From: Burhinus oedicnemus
Taxonomy: Eukaryota; Chordata; Aves; Charadriiformes; Burhinidae
Direction of reading: 5' to 3'
Length of the DNA: 64,000 nucleotides
Assembly: GCA_008921705.1 (NCBI GenBank)
Contig: VFFE01007072.1
Coordinates: forward strand, 326,057-390,056
Shown here: positions 38,135 to 51,616 of the stretch, one piece after another
Layout: each line of letters opens with the position of its first letter
How positions within the stretch are numbered: position 1 is the stretch's first letter
Translations under genes and position numbers: made by a program
The notes under the pieces: generated by a model
Told to the model about the DNA's origin: nothing
The model's database searches: none
What the model saw: the letters and a program-made list of their open reading frames with translations, nothing else

Positions 38135-41100
38135 TTCAATTGTCTGGCCTGTTAACTATCTTCAGCTGTCACTCTGATCACTTTTGCCTTCCAACCTCAT
38201 ACTTCCTCAACTTGCCATATTAAGATTTTAAGCAGGAGAAACCCACAAAGCTCTGAATGTTCAGAGGCATCTGGAATTGAGCTTTTTTGATTCAAATGAT
38301 TATGAAAATTGAGGTTAAATATGAAATTCACATCCACACCCGGTATCTGGTTTTGAATATCCAGAATTCAGAAATACCTATCTAACACATTATTGTTGCT
38401 TCCTAAGAACAGATCCAAAATTGTTTGGATTTATCTACTATAGCTTAGGATTCCCCACTAGCTTTTGGTTCACCCTTTAAATCAGATGGTAAGGAAGAAG
38501 GTTCCTCCAGTTCAGATCTTGCAACTTGTTAACGTCGCAAGGATCAGGAGCCCCAGGCACTTTGGCCTGAGCTGATCTCTACTCTTGATCCGATGTTAAG
38601 AAGACTTATGAATCCAGAAGCAGCAATTATCACTATAATAAAGTTTATGGCATCAGGAACAACATAATGAGAAGAGGCTGCTGAAGCAATTCACTCACTT
38701 TTCGCCAGGAAGCCAATCTGTTCCTGGCTCTCACGCTCATATGAAGGCTATGTTCAAATTTAGGTCTTGCCTTATATGGTCAAATAAGGATCCTATCTGT
38801 GCCTAAGGAACATTTAGTCTGAAGTTATTTTCTACTTTTCCTTTCTCCTTTAGCTAAGGAACACTTCAGTTAAGTTCATTCTGAAAATGTTCTCCCCATT
38901 ATAAACACACCAGTATACATTGGCATCGTCTTGTGATATATATATACCAGTGCACGGAACATTACCAGCAGTAGCACAATTCCTACAGACCAATTATACT
39001 GCTGACATTTACTAAATAACCAACAGACAAGACAAGACATGAGCTGCTATCGTTCTCCTAGTGTGAAGACAGATGGGCAAACAGTCTTGTTCAGACAATT
39101 CTCAGAATTTTAGTCAAGCAGTTAAAATACATGAGAGGTCAGAAAGAATTGTTTTCTTCATCTACATTTTGAATATGATGGTTTACAATACAAAGATGAC
39201 CAGGTAGATGTATACAGCTACATACAAACAGATACAGATACACACACACAGAGGCATTTAACATGCAATACAGAATATGTAATACCAATTTATATGGTTC
39301 ATATTTTTTTATAAATCCACTCTCCTAAATGTAGATTTGTGTATTGGATACATTATTAAGATGTGACATTCAGCCACATATAACTCATTTTAAATTTACT
39401 AATGTTGTCTGTTTCTTCAGTTTTTCAGAAATCACTTATGTGCTGAATGACTTTCTAATATCCCTTATTTAGAAGGGTCAATACTAATCCGATTTTTGTG
39501 TCAACCTTACAGCACAAAGCACAGCAATTTCAATAATAAAATTAGTTATTATTTTGACAGCTCTCCAAAGTGTGATGTTGGCCTGAGTTTGGAATGTCAA
39601 TAGACTCCAAGCTAAGCACATGCTTAAGTACTTCCCTGGATCAGAGCCAATAAAACCAGCTGAGATGAGGGATTCGTCAAAGGTAGACTTATGAATTGTT
39701 AGCATGGAAATGGTCACTGAAGCTTTATAAGTAGATTACACAGAGAGACTGGATGCAAACAAAGAGAAGAAGAGAGACACTAATAACTGCCCCTGTTGGA
39801 CATGACAGGAAGCTGAGGTCAGGAGAAGGATCTGCCAAAGCATCCCAGACTCTGTTCCCTCACGCCATGTGTAAAAATAAGACTGTTTCTGCTTTCCACT
39901 GACCTCAATATGGCCCTAAACAATGGGGAAAGGTGCTGAGCTGGGAGATTCAGGTGCAGGCCTGGGTACTGAGGATTGTGTATGTGTTTGCATCCCTCAT
40001 TTATGTCCATATTAAGGAACTGCAAAAACGTGCATGTTGACGGAAACCGAGTTTGGAGTTCCCTCAAAAACCAAAACCACGGTGTGGGTGCGCAGCTGGA
40101 GTGACGCAACAGCATCACCTATTAGTCCATATAAACAATTTTGTATATGCATGGTACAAAAATCACCATGTTCTCTAAAGTGGTTTACCAGATTAACTAA
40201 CCTTTGCTTGTATGCAGTGTCATTTCAGTATCTTCAGTACAACAGCCGCTAGCACTGCCCTTAGCCTGGATTCCTGCTTTGCGCTTAGAGTTCCCATGTC
40301 CTTCCTGTTGTACACTGACTGCACCACTGAAAAATCAGAAGTGGGGTGAAGGATATGAAGATCACAAACTGGTGAAAAAAATGGCAAATTGGATGAACTA
40401 AACCTCACTCGTCCCACAAGATCTGTACCGTTCATTGGAAACACAAGATCTTGATACTTAAATTCTAATGCTAAAGACCGAGGCCTAGCAAACTACTGAC
40501 TCCTAGTATATTTACTCCAGAAGGATGAAAGATTGTCTGTCCCTCTGGGATTATGAGCCTGAGCAGCATTGTTATTTCAGACCTAATGTTTAGGCTATTA
40601 ATGATTCAATGCAGCCTCTTCCTTTACTTCAGTAGCTATAGTCCCATCCCTAAGGTCAGTTTTTCCCATTTAGCCTGCGTATTTGATGTGATTAACATCT
40701 GAAATATATCACTTGGGCTGGTGTTAATCAATTTAGCTGATATATTACAACTTTTAAACTCTATTGGTCATGGAAGGCCGAACTATGGGGTTAATTAATT
40801 CTGAAGAATTTTAACTATAAACAAAAATATTTTAAAAATAAAAGAAATTAAAATTCAAGAAAGACTTTTCTCTATCATACTTTATTAGGATCCCACTAGT
40901 GGTTAGGTGTCCAGTAAAGAAGCCACAATTCTCCCACTAAACTTGTGTTAGCTAGGTAATACAGGAAGAATGTGCTCTCCGTCTGGGTTTCAAATAGTTA
41001 TCCCAGCAGAGATATACATCTTAGAAATGGCCCTTTATATTTACCATGAGCTGGACCAAGTTCATCAGTCCCACATTCTGAAGTCTCCCAAACTAAGACT

Positions 41101-41496
41101 GTAATTCTGCAGTTCACATTTTGAATTTGTATGAATCAATTTCTTTTAAGTTTTGCCCTCATTAGTTTCCAGTCAGGATTGTCAGCTAAGAAAATAGAGG
41201 ATGGTACAGATCCTCAACTCATGTAAATTTGACCTGCCATTTGATAGCTGACTCTTTGACGTCAGTGGAACCATGACGATTACCATCAACCCCAATATAT
41301 ATTTTTTTCCTCCTGTTATCTGCTTCTCCAAAGACATGAATTACTAGATAGTACCACTGCTGTCATATAGTGCCATATAGACAAAAGATAAGTCACTTAG
41401 AAAACTTCACATTTCATGCTATCAGAGGATATGGATTTGAAAAATCAGTTCAACTTAAATGACAAATGATGAAACACTGACTTGACCTTTGGACTA
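38135..41496. other. Intergenic, nothing recognised
   Basis: A/T-rich DNA. 40680-40830 is rich in TTAATCAATT and TTAATTAATT homeodomain-type sites but no element can be called. Confidence 0.65.
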
Positions 41497-42390
41497 TAGT
41501 TTTCTTCTTTTCATGCTTGAGGATAAGCTTTTAATTCTCTTCATGCCTGCAGCTATTACTCAGCAGATATCAGCTGCTGAAGGACCTCTTCCCATGCCCT
41601 CTTAATACTGTAGGCTTGCTCTGTCACTTCTGGCACAAATGGAAGCAGCATCCCTAAATACATTTCTATCATTAAATATTAAGATTAGGAAGAAAGATGG
41701 GACGGCAGAGTTGTGTCTCTGGTGGGAAGATGTGCACAGGCTGACAGAACAAAAAAAGAATATTTGAATGATATGTATTTACTGGTCCAAGGGAAGTACA
41801 TTCCTATAGTGTGTGGAACGCATACTGGTAAATTATAATTTTTCTAAATGAAACTAAAAGCTCATTTAATCTCAGCTACAGAAGTGGCAACAGGGCACAG
41901 ATTTTATCTGTAAGCACTNNNNNNNNNNNNNNNNNNNNNNNNNNNNNNNNNNNNNNNNNNNNNNNNNNTAGTTTTCTTCTTTTCATGCTTGAGGATAAGC
42001 TTTTAATTCTCTTCATGCCTGCAGCTATTACTCAGCAGATATCAGCTGCTGAAGGACCTCTTCCCATGCCCTCTTAATACTGTAGGCTTGCTCTGTCACT
42101 TCTGGCACAAATGGAAGCAGCATCCCTAAATACATTTCTATCATTAAATATTAAGATTAGGAAGAAAGATGGGACGGCAGAGTTGTGTCTCTGGTGGGAA
42201 GATGTGCACAGGCTGACAGAACAAAAAAAGAATATTTGAATGATATGTATTTACTGGTCCAAGGGAAGTACATTCCTATAGTGTGTGGAACGCATACTGG
42301 TAAATTATAATTTTTCTAAATGAAACTAAAAGCTCATTTAATCTCAGCTACAGAAGTGGCAACAGGGCACAGATTTTATCTGTAAGCACT
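41497..42390. repeat. 422-bp direct duplication flanking the gap (probable assembly artefact)
   Basis: 41497-41918 and 41969-42390 are the same length and appear identical base for base, starting TAGTTTTCTTC and ending TCTGTAAGCACT. The first copy stops exactly at the gap and the second begins exactly after it, which is what unmerged overlapping contig ends give. Confidence 0.93.
41919..41968. other. Assembly gap (50 N)
   Basis: Exactly 50 N, a conventional placeholder length, so the true gap size is unknown. Both sides carry the same 422-bp sequence. Confidence 0.99.
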
Positions 42391-45300
42391 CTAACTAGAC
42401 CTAGACTTCTGTAAAGGCTGCAAAAAGGATTTCTCAGATTTTTCTGAATGAAAAAAATATAATCCTTTTCTGTATTATTTATATATGCCTTTTTTCTATA
42501 CAGTAATTTGGCACCTGCACACGAGAAATAAAGACATACGTGCCTGAAGATCCTCAGCTCAACCAATGAGAGCTAAGGATAATACCTCTAGAAATTAAAA
42601 ATAGAAAAAGAAGTCTACAATGAAGTACTGCTCCTTGCAGAGTATCTTCTGCTCTTCTAGGTATACATTTCTTTCATCTTTTCTCTTTTACAGTGATGCA
42701 TGGATTGTTACCAGCCTCGTACAAAGAGTGCACACCCATTTTCATATCTGAGTCTTTTGTAGATAACCACATGGGTGGTATTTGCTAGTGCTTTTTAAAA
42801 AGGCTTCTTTTAAAGGGTTAGTATTGGTTAAAATAATGTTTTTTAAAGGTCCCACCTCTTAGCCCCAAAGCTATAATACTTGCCACGTGTGCCAACAATG
42901 CCCTTAGAGCATTAAAATGGAAGAGTTTTCAAATGTCTAGCTGAACAATAAATACTAAGCTTGAAGGGGTTTTTGTTATCTTGCTTTGTTGTAGGTTTTT
43001 TTGCTTGAGCAATCAAACTAATTAGTCAGTTTCTCCTATTCACATTGTCACTTTCTGGTCTGTTTCACTTCAGTTTTTTTCTCTTATTATTATCACAAAG
43101 CTATGTGATATGTCATTCAGATTGTGCTGGCCAGAATTTTTCCATCAAAAACTTTCATTTAATGAAAAGCTTCTATTCAGTTAAATGAAAACATCTGTAG
43201 CTACTCCTCACATCATATATCAAAAGATGAGTACGTGCAAAAAGACGCCTTCCCCCCACACACATTTCAGATGTAAAAAAAACAAAAGTAATTTTCATTA
43301 CTTTTTTGGAGTTACTAGAAATGAGGTGGAAGGAGATGGGAATGAGGAGAATATGGTTTTTAACTAATTCTGTTTGGTATCACCACACACGCAGTTCTCT
43401 CTGAATATTGAAAATACATGGTAGAAACATCTTCATTGACTTTTAGCATAAAGCTTAGTTTTGTAAGAACTAAATTTATGGCCTTTTAATTTTTTTTTTT
43501 TAACAGGTTCTTTTAAAATCCAGATCAAACCTTCCTGCATTGCAGGAAGCACGCAATTGCAGCTGAAAGGCCCCATGATGGTTGCTTTGAGCTCCAGGAT
43601 GGAGGTACAGCACCATAACACCCTGCTGCGACAGTCACAGCATTCAGTGATGGGGCCCAGGTGATTTGTTAGCACCACCAGGGCAAATAAAACCAGTATC
43701 ACGTCACCCACTAATGCAGGAAGATTTCAGCTACTTCTGCAGAGTTGAAGATCCACTTGGAGGACTTGGTAGTAGGACTTTACATGAACAGGGATTCATG
43801 CTTTTATGTTTTTCCTTTGCTTTGAGAATTCATTGCATTGTTTTAAAATAGCTGGATTTTTTCAGAACCCTTTGCTATGGTACCACATAATTTTAAAGTA
43901 TTCTGCCTCTCTACCCTTACAATTTGTCTGCCTGCATCCTTGCTCTTCGCGTATCTGTAAAGACAGAAGCAGCCGTGAGAGTTTTCTTGGGGTTCAGACA
44001 GCTCCTCTGCTGTCCCTGTTAAAGCACCATCAACAGCAAGTTTATGGCAGCCCCTTTCAAAGGAGCATCACTGTCCTTCTCACTTGTAACAGCCTGATAC
44101 AGCAGCAGAGGGACTGATATTTGAGCTCTGTGTGGCTGACGCTCCTTTCTTCCTTTTGTTGTCAATATTTTCAGCAAAAGCATTGCTACTAGCTGTGGTT
44201 GAGTGTACTCACAAATGACTGAAAGTATGCTGTTCCCATCCGAAGCAGGAATTCTCCAAATTCTCCAAGCATTGCCACATTCAGAGACCCTCATCCTGTC
44301 GTACTGCATTTGACAATATGCTCACTCTGCTAATAAGCCTTTTTGAGTTGTAACCTCAGAACACGCTTAGATCTCAGATCACTAATTATCATCTTCATTT
44401 CAGGAAAAGCCTTGTTCCAGATACTGACAAACTTGTGAAACTGAAATAACACCAGACTTCTCACTCACTTCACACAGCTCACGGAGACAGCACTTCCTCA
44501 TGCCACATTCCATGTTAAAAAAGCCCCTGTAACAATTAAAAAACCCCAAAAACTCCACCAAATTCCATTATCCTCTGAAAAATGACATGGATTACAAGAC
44601 TACAAAATTTCTTCTTTAGTAGCTCTCTTTTCTTCCATCCCGCTTTGCATTTCAAAGATACTGGTCACAAGAACAATGAAAAAATGCAATTATTATGGAT
44701 GTACACACTGGTAAGACTGCATTGCAAAAAGAAGAGTAGACTACCCTGGTCAGCTAGCACTCTGCCACCAGCCATCTGGGAGTTAACATGAGACAGCGGT
44801 AATTTCCAATAGGCAGCATATGTGTTGCTACCCTTTTTAAAAGTTCAAAGGAGTTGGGCTCTTCCACACCAACTGGCCTTGAACCCAGAGAACAGCCTGA
44901 TGAACATTTAATTTATTAGTAGCTGAAGACATATAGAGTCTACTGAACATCTGTTTCACGCACAGCATACCCTACAAGTTAAAAACCACTTTCCAACACT
45001 CCATAACAAAATTAGGATGCACAATGCTCAAGAAAAAAGGCCTAAAATCTAACGTGCAATTAGTACAGATGATGAATTTTGCCATCATCCAAGCCTGCAC
45101 TAGCTGGGAATGTGGTCAGTAAAAATGGCCAGATGTTGCATGTAGATTCCAGGTTATAATGAGAAATACACTGCTTCTAGTAATTGCAATATACATCTAG
45201 AAGGTTATATACGAACAGGATAGAAAACTCTGGGGAAATAGAGGACATCCTCCATTCTGTAATGTATTGCTTGTAATATTGCACAGAGGGAATGTGGCCA

Positions 45301-45670
45301 GAAGTTTTGCATAAATAATGTCAATGAGTCAATCCAGGAACCCTGCAATAATGCATCAGCCTAGAGAGATGATTTGTGTTCAAACATCTGCCTCCAGCTA
45401 TGCTTTCTTCCTATCTATTATTCCATTCCCTAGTTCACAGTCTTATATCATGGGGAAGACACAAGTGGCATTTGACTTGCGTCAAGAGATGATGGCTTTT
45501 GTGGACAGGATCTACACTATATATCTTTCATGCCCTTATAACTTTTCCTGCATTACTGTCTATACTGCTGATGACTTTCATGGTAAATTAGGACACTCCA
45601 ACCTCCTTCTCCAGAAACTATTAGGTCCCTTTTTAATCTGTCTTCTTTGCTGTGAAATATACAATCTCTG
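42391..45670. other. Intergenic, nothing recognised
   Basis: Frames up to 103 codons, none recognised; a T run lies at about 43491-43501. Confidence 0.65.
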
Positions 45671-45792
45671 AATTGTAAACTATCCAGGGCAAGTACCATT
45701 TTCCTCTGTATTCGCACAGCAGAATGAGGTTATACTCTTGCCTGGAGTCTTCTGCTGCTACCATAACGTATGTGACACTACTAAATAATGTA
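45671..45792 (+). repeat. Probable L2/MIR-type 3' tail
   Basis: AATTGTAAACTATCCAGGGC, AAGTACCATTTTCCTCTGTA, TTCGCACAGCAGAATGAGG and TGCTACCATAACGTATGTG keep the order of the widespread amniote tail with an attgtaa, gggcaggg, tgtacagca layout, ending in a short TAAATAATG run. An open frame of 117 codons just upstream (45318-45671) is not recognised as a protein. Confidence 0.5.
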
Positions 45793-47939
45793 TGTTTGGT
45801 TTTGTTTAAATCATTCTAAAGCTACCAGTAAGAAAACAAGCCAAGCAAAATGCACTTTGGGATTAATAGGTTATGTGAATGAATGTCCAAATGAGGGAGT
45901 GAAGGAGACAGAATGAGTCAATGAATGGTTACACGTGTAGGGGAGCTACTGACCAGAATGTAAAAAACTCTCAGAACCAGATTTGTAGCACCAGAAGGGC
46001 TGATCTTACCACCTTGTTAATACCTGTTTTACATGCCATCCATGTTTGCATGCAATATCTGATTCACATGCAGGAAGGGTTGTGGAACTTGTAAATAAGA
46101 AAGGAGACTAGAGAATCTAACTTGATTGACACTGAATAAATCACAATTAATTTTGCTCATAAGAACGAGGTTAAGGTGAAAGAAAGTATCTCTTGCCACA
46201 GATATAAGAAACAACGATGGGGCTTACAATACTTCAAGAATACAGATATTCTTTGCAGTCAGCTGATGGGTGGCCAGTGCCCCTCAAATGACAGTGGGGT
46301 GGGCTTGTTCCTGTAAAGTCAAAGAGAGTTTCCACCTGCTACTAGGGGTTTATAGGCAGAGGGAGAAATAAATCATTAACAGAGGCAGATGAAGAGAGAA
46401 ACCCCAGGCTGCTGTGCCTTTCATGGTCTAGGACAAAAAGCCATGTACTACAGAGCACAGCACGGATCCCCTCACACAACTAGAACATGTTTTGGGAAAG
46501 GAAAGAGCACAGGATCTCTCTCTCTCCTACTATGGAGTGAGTCACAGGAATATCATCTGTCACCACCTTAATGAAAACTGTGTCTCCAACTGTGGAGCAA
46601 CAGTGGGAAACGGCATACCAGCAATGACCCCTGAAGGGAAAACCCACCCTTGCACTCCTGTTTATAATGCTAATAGCACATAAGTAGTCAAACCACAGGG
46701 CAGACTAGCTTTTCTCCAGTATTAACTACTGTGCTGTCCACCACAAAGTCATTTGTCACCAATATACTTCCAGTATTGGCGTAACAGCTGCAAAAATATA
46801 ATTAGTCCCTCCATCTCTGTCCCACTGGGTACCAGTCACTGCTTCGGTGGTCTCTTTGGATATGTTTCTGTCCTCTGCTGGCCAGAGGTCAAGTTTTCCA
46901 GAAGCTAGTTGCCTGTATAAATTACAGTGCACATATTTTACATCTCATTGTAATGCTTTCTTTTGCCAGCATCCGCTTCTTTGCAAATGTTCCATTTCCA
47001 AGCCATTTTTGTGCAAGCCCCAGGAGAAGCCATCAGACAAGCATGCTGAAAATTTATCCACGGGCATCATTAATGCACATCTGGCTGATGAAGACATACC
47101 ATTTATATAAACTGCCTCCTTGTCCAAACAGCTAGTCCCACAAGACACCATTTGCTCAGGAAAAACAGGACCAGGGAAAATACCTGAATGTTCAGTACAA
47201 GAAGTCACAGACTGCCCACAGCTATTTTGGGGCAAGAAGAAAAACTTGGTACTGTTGTATTTGAGTAATTTTCAGTGTCAGCATTTGGAGCATCAATACA
47301 GCAGTAGGCTGCAGGAGAGGTGCTGGGGAGCAAAGGACCAAAAGGAGACATGATACTTCTGTTTGTGGGCTTGGGTCTAAAGTCACAATGTTGAGATTAT
47401 GCTGGGACTCCCAGATGTCTCTTTGCAGACAAGCAACTGAATGATTGCAAAAGCAAAAAGATTATAAGGATGAGACTTCTGCATTGGGATGCCCTGGAAG
47501 AAGTCTGAGGACTTCCTGTTATTTCTTTCTTTCTTTTTCTTCTGTAACAGTTACAGTGAGAATACCAACTGCTGGGTGTAACGGCCCATCATGTAAAACG
47601 TGGGGAAGGATGTTTCAAGAATCTTCATGCCAGAAAGCAGTGAACATGAAACTAGTTCTTTGGTGTCTAAAGGAAGATGAAATGGGCCGAGGGCAACACT
47701 TCTGAGCTGAAGGTCAAGAAGGAAACTTTAGAGAAGTAGAGAACTGATGATATAACATACCTGTCAAGATCAAGAAATGGGCATGTAGGACCCACTGCAA
47801 AATGAGAACCAAAAAGCTACACCATATTTTAAGCCCCCCAAATGTACACTGAACTAGCACACTTTGCCTGACATCCCTATCATCTGTAAATGCCTGTTTG
47901 CATATTATGGGAAATGGATGTGACTCTGAGTTATGGAGG
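45793..47939. other. Intergenic, nothing recognised
   Basis: No coding or repeat pattern; the 5' part of the following LTR may extend into its end. Confidence 0.6.
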
Positions 47940-48171
47940 CAACACAGGTCCCAACAGTATCTATAAGAGGACACCTGTTCCAGTGCCATTTGGATCAGTT
48001 TATGGCAGGACTGTGCTTCCACACGCAGCCTTTGCTTTCTTTCATTAAACTGCCTTTATCTCAACCCATGAGTTTTTCATCTTATTTTCTCCCCCGTCCT
48101 GCTGAGGAGGAGGAGTGACAGAGCGGCGTGGTGGAGCGGCTTGGTGGTCACCTGGCAGCCACCCCACCACA
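47940..48171 (+). mobile_element. Avian endogenous retrovirus LTR, 3' part (solo or truncated)
   Basis: It has a TATA-like CTATAAGAGG (47961-47970), a polyadenylation signal ATTAAA (48044-48049), then CTTTATCTCAACCCATGAG and a U5-type end with CTCCCCCGTCCTGC, GAGCGGCTTGGTGGTCACC and the terminal CCACCACA. This U5 pattern is common in avian ERV LTRs. No gag, pol or env sequence is seen nearby, so it is a solo or broken LTR. The 5' limit is not resolved, and the class (ERVL versus ERVK) is not assigned. Confidence 0.65.
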
Positions 48172-50907
48172 TAAGGCCATTCTGAAATTAGAGTTTTTCA
48201 GATCATTTTTTCTGACCACTCTGTGAACATTCAGAGCCTGGGCTATGGTAAACCACTGAAATCGGTTACTACCTGTATGAAACCCAGTAGGCAGGACACT
48301 TACCCTGCTTCTCCATGCCCCAGCAGAAGGTGCCAATAACACACAGCAGGTATAGACCAGTTCGCTTATGGATACATAGAGGACGAAGGAGAAAAGAAGC
48401 AAGAAGGGAGGCTCTCTTGCTGTCCTTCTACAACCTACAGCACCAAAGGGCTGTGCAATATGTTCACGTAATGGCAGAGAGGTTATACTTGCTCAACCCC
48501 AGCCCCCCTTGGTCCAGAAAACAGCTGTATCCATCCTCTGCTGAGCAAAGGCATGGAGTACTGCCCTATGCTCTGATGCTTTGGGCTCTGATTATATCTA
48601 ATTTATCCCATCTTACCTAGACTACCACAGATGATCCTGCTTCCCTCTAAATGGCTGCCATCATAGTTCATGAAAATACCTGTCTGAATGGGGAAAACAC
48701 TGTCACAAAAAGACCCACAACACACAAAAACCCACAAACCAACAATCTACCTCACTTAATCACAGTCCTTAACTGTTTCCTCTGGCCTATAAATGTAATC
48801 TCTGCTGAATTAAATTCCACAAATCTTAACTGTCTGTGTTGGCCACATACTAAAAAAGTTATGTGCCCTGCTGTTATCTATCATAGCTTGGTAACAGTAA
48901 AATTGTGCTTTGTCTGTTTATTGTTGGCAAAGTTTCCACAAAGTCCCATTATTTCTCCTTGAATCCACACATAAACACTGAATGGGACAGGACTGAGAAT
49001 GAAAGTCCTTTCCTGGTTAACACATTTCCCCTAAGCCCATCTGTCACCCTCAGAGCAGCATCAAAGCACTGCTGCTAAGGAATAGTGTGAAGAGACTTGG
49101 GAGAAAGTATGCTCTTCTTTATTCAAGGAAAACAGAGGATGATCCAGGAATTCCACCAGTTCTGTTTATTTTTAAATAGAATGCCTTATATTGCCTTGCA
49201 AGCATATAGACCGATTTACAGAAAATTGTTTAAACAAAAGCAACAATTATACGCTTGCCTCACTTCTGAGGATTTTTGCTTTCCTGATAGAGCACAGCCA
49301 TACCACCTTTGGAGCTGCTCAGGGTATATGAGTAAGAACCTATTACAATATACAAAAATCATAAGCCATTATTATTGTGAAAATTATAATCACTGCAGTA
49401 GTTAATCTTTAAAGACTCCTAATTTCAAATTTGGATTAAAGTTGATCGGACTAGAATATTATGTGTAGACATATGCTCTTTGTTAGTTTTTTGGTAGCTT
49501 CTCTACAGCCCAACAACAAAGGCTGCAGCATCATAAGACACTGGTTGAAGTGATGCCACAGAAATTGAAATGGATGTGAAAGATGAACTCTGATTTGGAC
49601 ACCTTCCAGATGAAAGCACTTGGCCCAAACTGAAGTCAGAAAATGGCTGCTTAACGGATTGCTTTCAAAAAGCAAAATATATATTCATTTTTTTCTCATT
49701 CAACCAAGAAACATCCTTTATCTAAAAGGAGGAGATTCCTTTGTCTAGGAGCTAAAAATCAGATTTAGATGGTTCCACACATTGACAATGAAGAACATTA
49801 GGCCTCCTAGCAACGTTCTTCAGCACCCTTTGCATGCAGACTTGGCTCTGTATTTCAACTGCCTACTGTAAGTGGCAGTCATATACTTCAGGATATGACT
49901 GTACACGGAGTCTGTGTCTGGCAGCCCTGAATAGTAGGTGGTCTGAATCGCTCGTTACTCTCACGCCATCAGATTTTGGGCTGCAAATTAAGCAGTGTGA
50001 ACAGAGCTCTCGGGCATGCAATCAGAAGAGGAAAACATTATCCTTTGTGCTCAGCCTTTGAACAGTTCTTGCATCATTTCCTTAATGTACAGTGAACTGA
50101 GATGCAAGCCCTCACACAAGCCCTCAAAAATTCTCCGGGGGCTGCTCTTCCCAAGCATTGTCTAGCCAGACAGCATCGGATGTTCTTTTGCTGTCTGAAA
50201 ATATCCTCCTCTTATTTTTATGAACAATTTTCTTCTATTCATTTAAGAAACCTCTTTTGTGTCTTTTATGCTAAGATCCTTGTTAAAATACTTCGTAATT
50301 ATTTATGTTGTGCCTTGGCTAAAGCAACGTGCTAGAGAGAATTAAGCCAGGCAGCAAAAAGCTTCAATTTAGGGAATTTTTTTTTTTGAAGGGGATGGTG
50401 TTTCCCCTCATTAATCGGTTTCTGAGGCAAAAAATGTTTTCTGCAGCAAAATGTCTCTTACAGCAAGTTTGTATGGTTCTGTCCCTGAATGTTCCCTGAC
50501 TGCTTTCTTCTTTCTTTAACAAAGGCTGTACATCATGTGCCAAACTTCTGATTTATTTTTACAGTATTACAAATGCAATGCATTTCGTACAAAAGACCAC
50601 TCATAACATCAGTTTTAATATAGCACAAGTGCTTTAAGACTGCACTTCCTAAGAATTCATAAGAAGCCACAGGTATATAACTGCTCTTCTGTATTTTCAG
50701 GCACTTATTGTCAAAATCACTCAAATAGAGTCCTAGGTATGACATCAACTGCAAAAAGAGAAACTTTGGTACTTAACAATTTTTACATATGAAGAATTTT
50801 TTCATTATACAGACGGTAAGCACTAAGCACTGTATAGACAATTCGTATCTATCAGCCCTCACAGATCCTGCCTGGTTTCTTTTTGAGGGTGTTTCTTCTT
50901 CCTCGCA
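48172..50907. other. Intergenic, nothing recognised
   Basis: Frames up to 103 codons, none recognised; a T10 run lies near 50380. Confidence 0.65.
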
Positions 50908-51100
50908 CAGGAGGCCTTGTCTGTACTTTGAAACTGCACCAATTCAATGGCATTAGTGTAGTACAAGCACACAGGGTGGACAATGCAGAAGCGTTTTATG
51001 CCCACGCAAAGTGGGTATAAGTGTTCTATACCCACCTACTGTGATACAGCAAGGCCAAAGTGTAAGGCTTTTCTACACTAGCAAAAATGTATCTACGCAA
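50908..51100. repeat. Inverted-repeat sequence, possible old MITE
   Basis: GGCCTTGTCTGTACTTTG at about 50912 is faced by AGTGTAGTACAAGCAC at about 50955, an imperfect inverted pair about 60 bp across. GTGGGTATA (51011-51019) pairs perfectly with TATACCCAC (51027-51035). AAGGCTTTTCTACACTAGC at about 51065 repeats the first motif. GGCCTTGTCTACACT-type ends are known from short non-autonomous DNA elements in sauropsids; assignment here is tentative. The CR1 at 51112 follows directly. Confidence 0.4.
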
Positions 51101-51111
51101 GAAGTAGTAGT

Positions 51112-51616
51112 AGTACACAGCTCGAGTACTGTGTTCAGTTTTTGGTGCCACAGTATAGGAGGGACATGGAGGTGCTGGAGCGTGTCTAGAGAAGGGCAAC
51201 AAAGCTGGTGAGGGGTCTGGAGAACGTGTCTTATGAGGAGCGGCTGAAGGAATTAGGATTGTTTAGTCTGGAGAAGAGAAGGCTGAGGGGAGACCTTATT
51301 GCTCTCTACAGCTACCTGAAAGGAGGTTGTAGTGAGATGGGAGCTGATCTCTTCTCCCAAGTAACTAGAGGAAATGGGTTCAAGTTGCGCCAGGGGAGGT
51401 TTAGGCTAGGCATTAGGAAAAAATTTTTCACTGCAAGAGTGATGAAACATTGGAACAGGCTGCCCAGGGAGGTGGTTGTGTCACCATCCCGAGATGTGTT
51501 TAAAAGTCGTGTAGATGTGGTGCTTGGAGACATGGTTTAGTGGCAGACCTGGTAGATCAGGGTCAATGGTGATCTTAAAGGTCTTTCCAACCTAAACGAT
51601 CCTGTGATTCTATGAT
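51112..51616 (+). mobile_element. CR1 LINE, 5'-truncated 3' end
   Basis: It begins around CTCGAGTACTGTGTTCAG (the LEYCVQF codons of the CR1 ORF). A 110-codon frame (51208-51540) carries [20 protein letters not shown] and [20 protein letters not shown]. The 3'UTR ends CGATCCTGTGATTCTATGAT. It lies about 300 bp upstream of the MED30 CpG island and inserted next to, or into, an older inverted-repeat sequence. Confidence 0.92.

Noticed and set aside
45318..45671. 117-codon frame
   Set aside because: No known domain, not GC-biased, no splice or promoter context; it ends in an L2/MIR-like tail.
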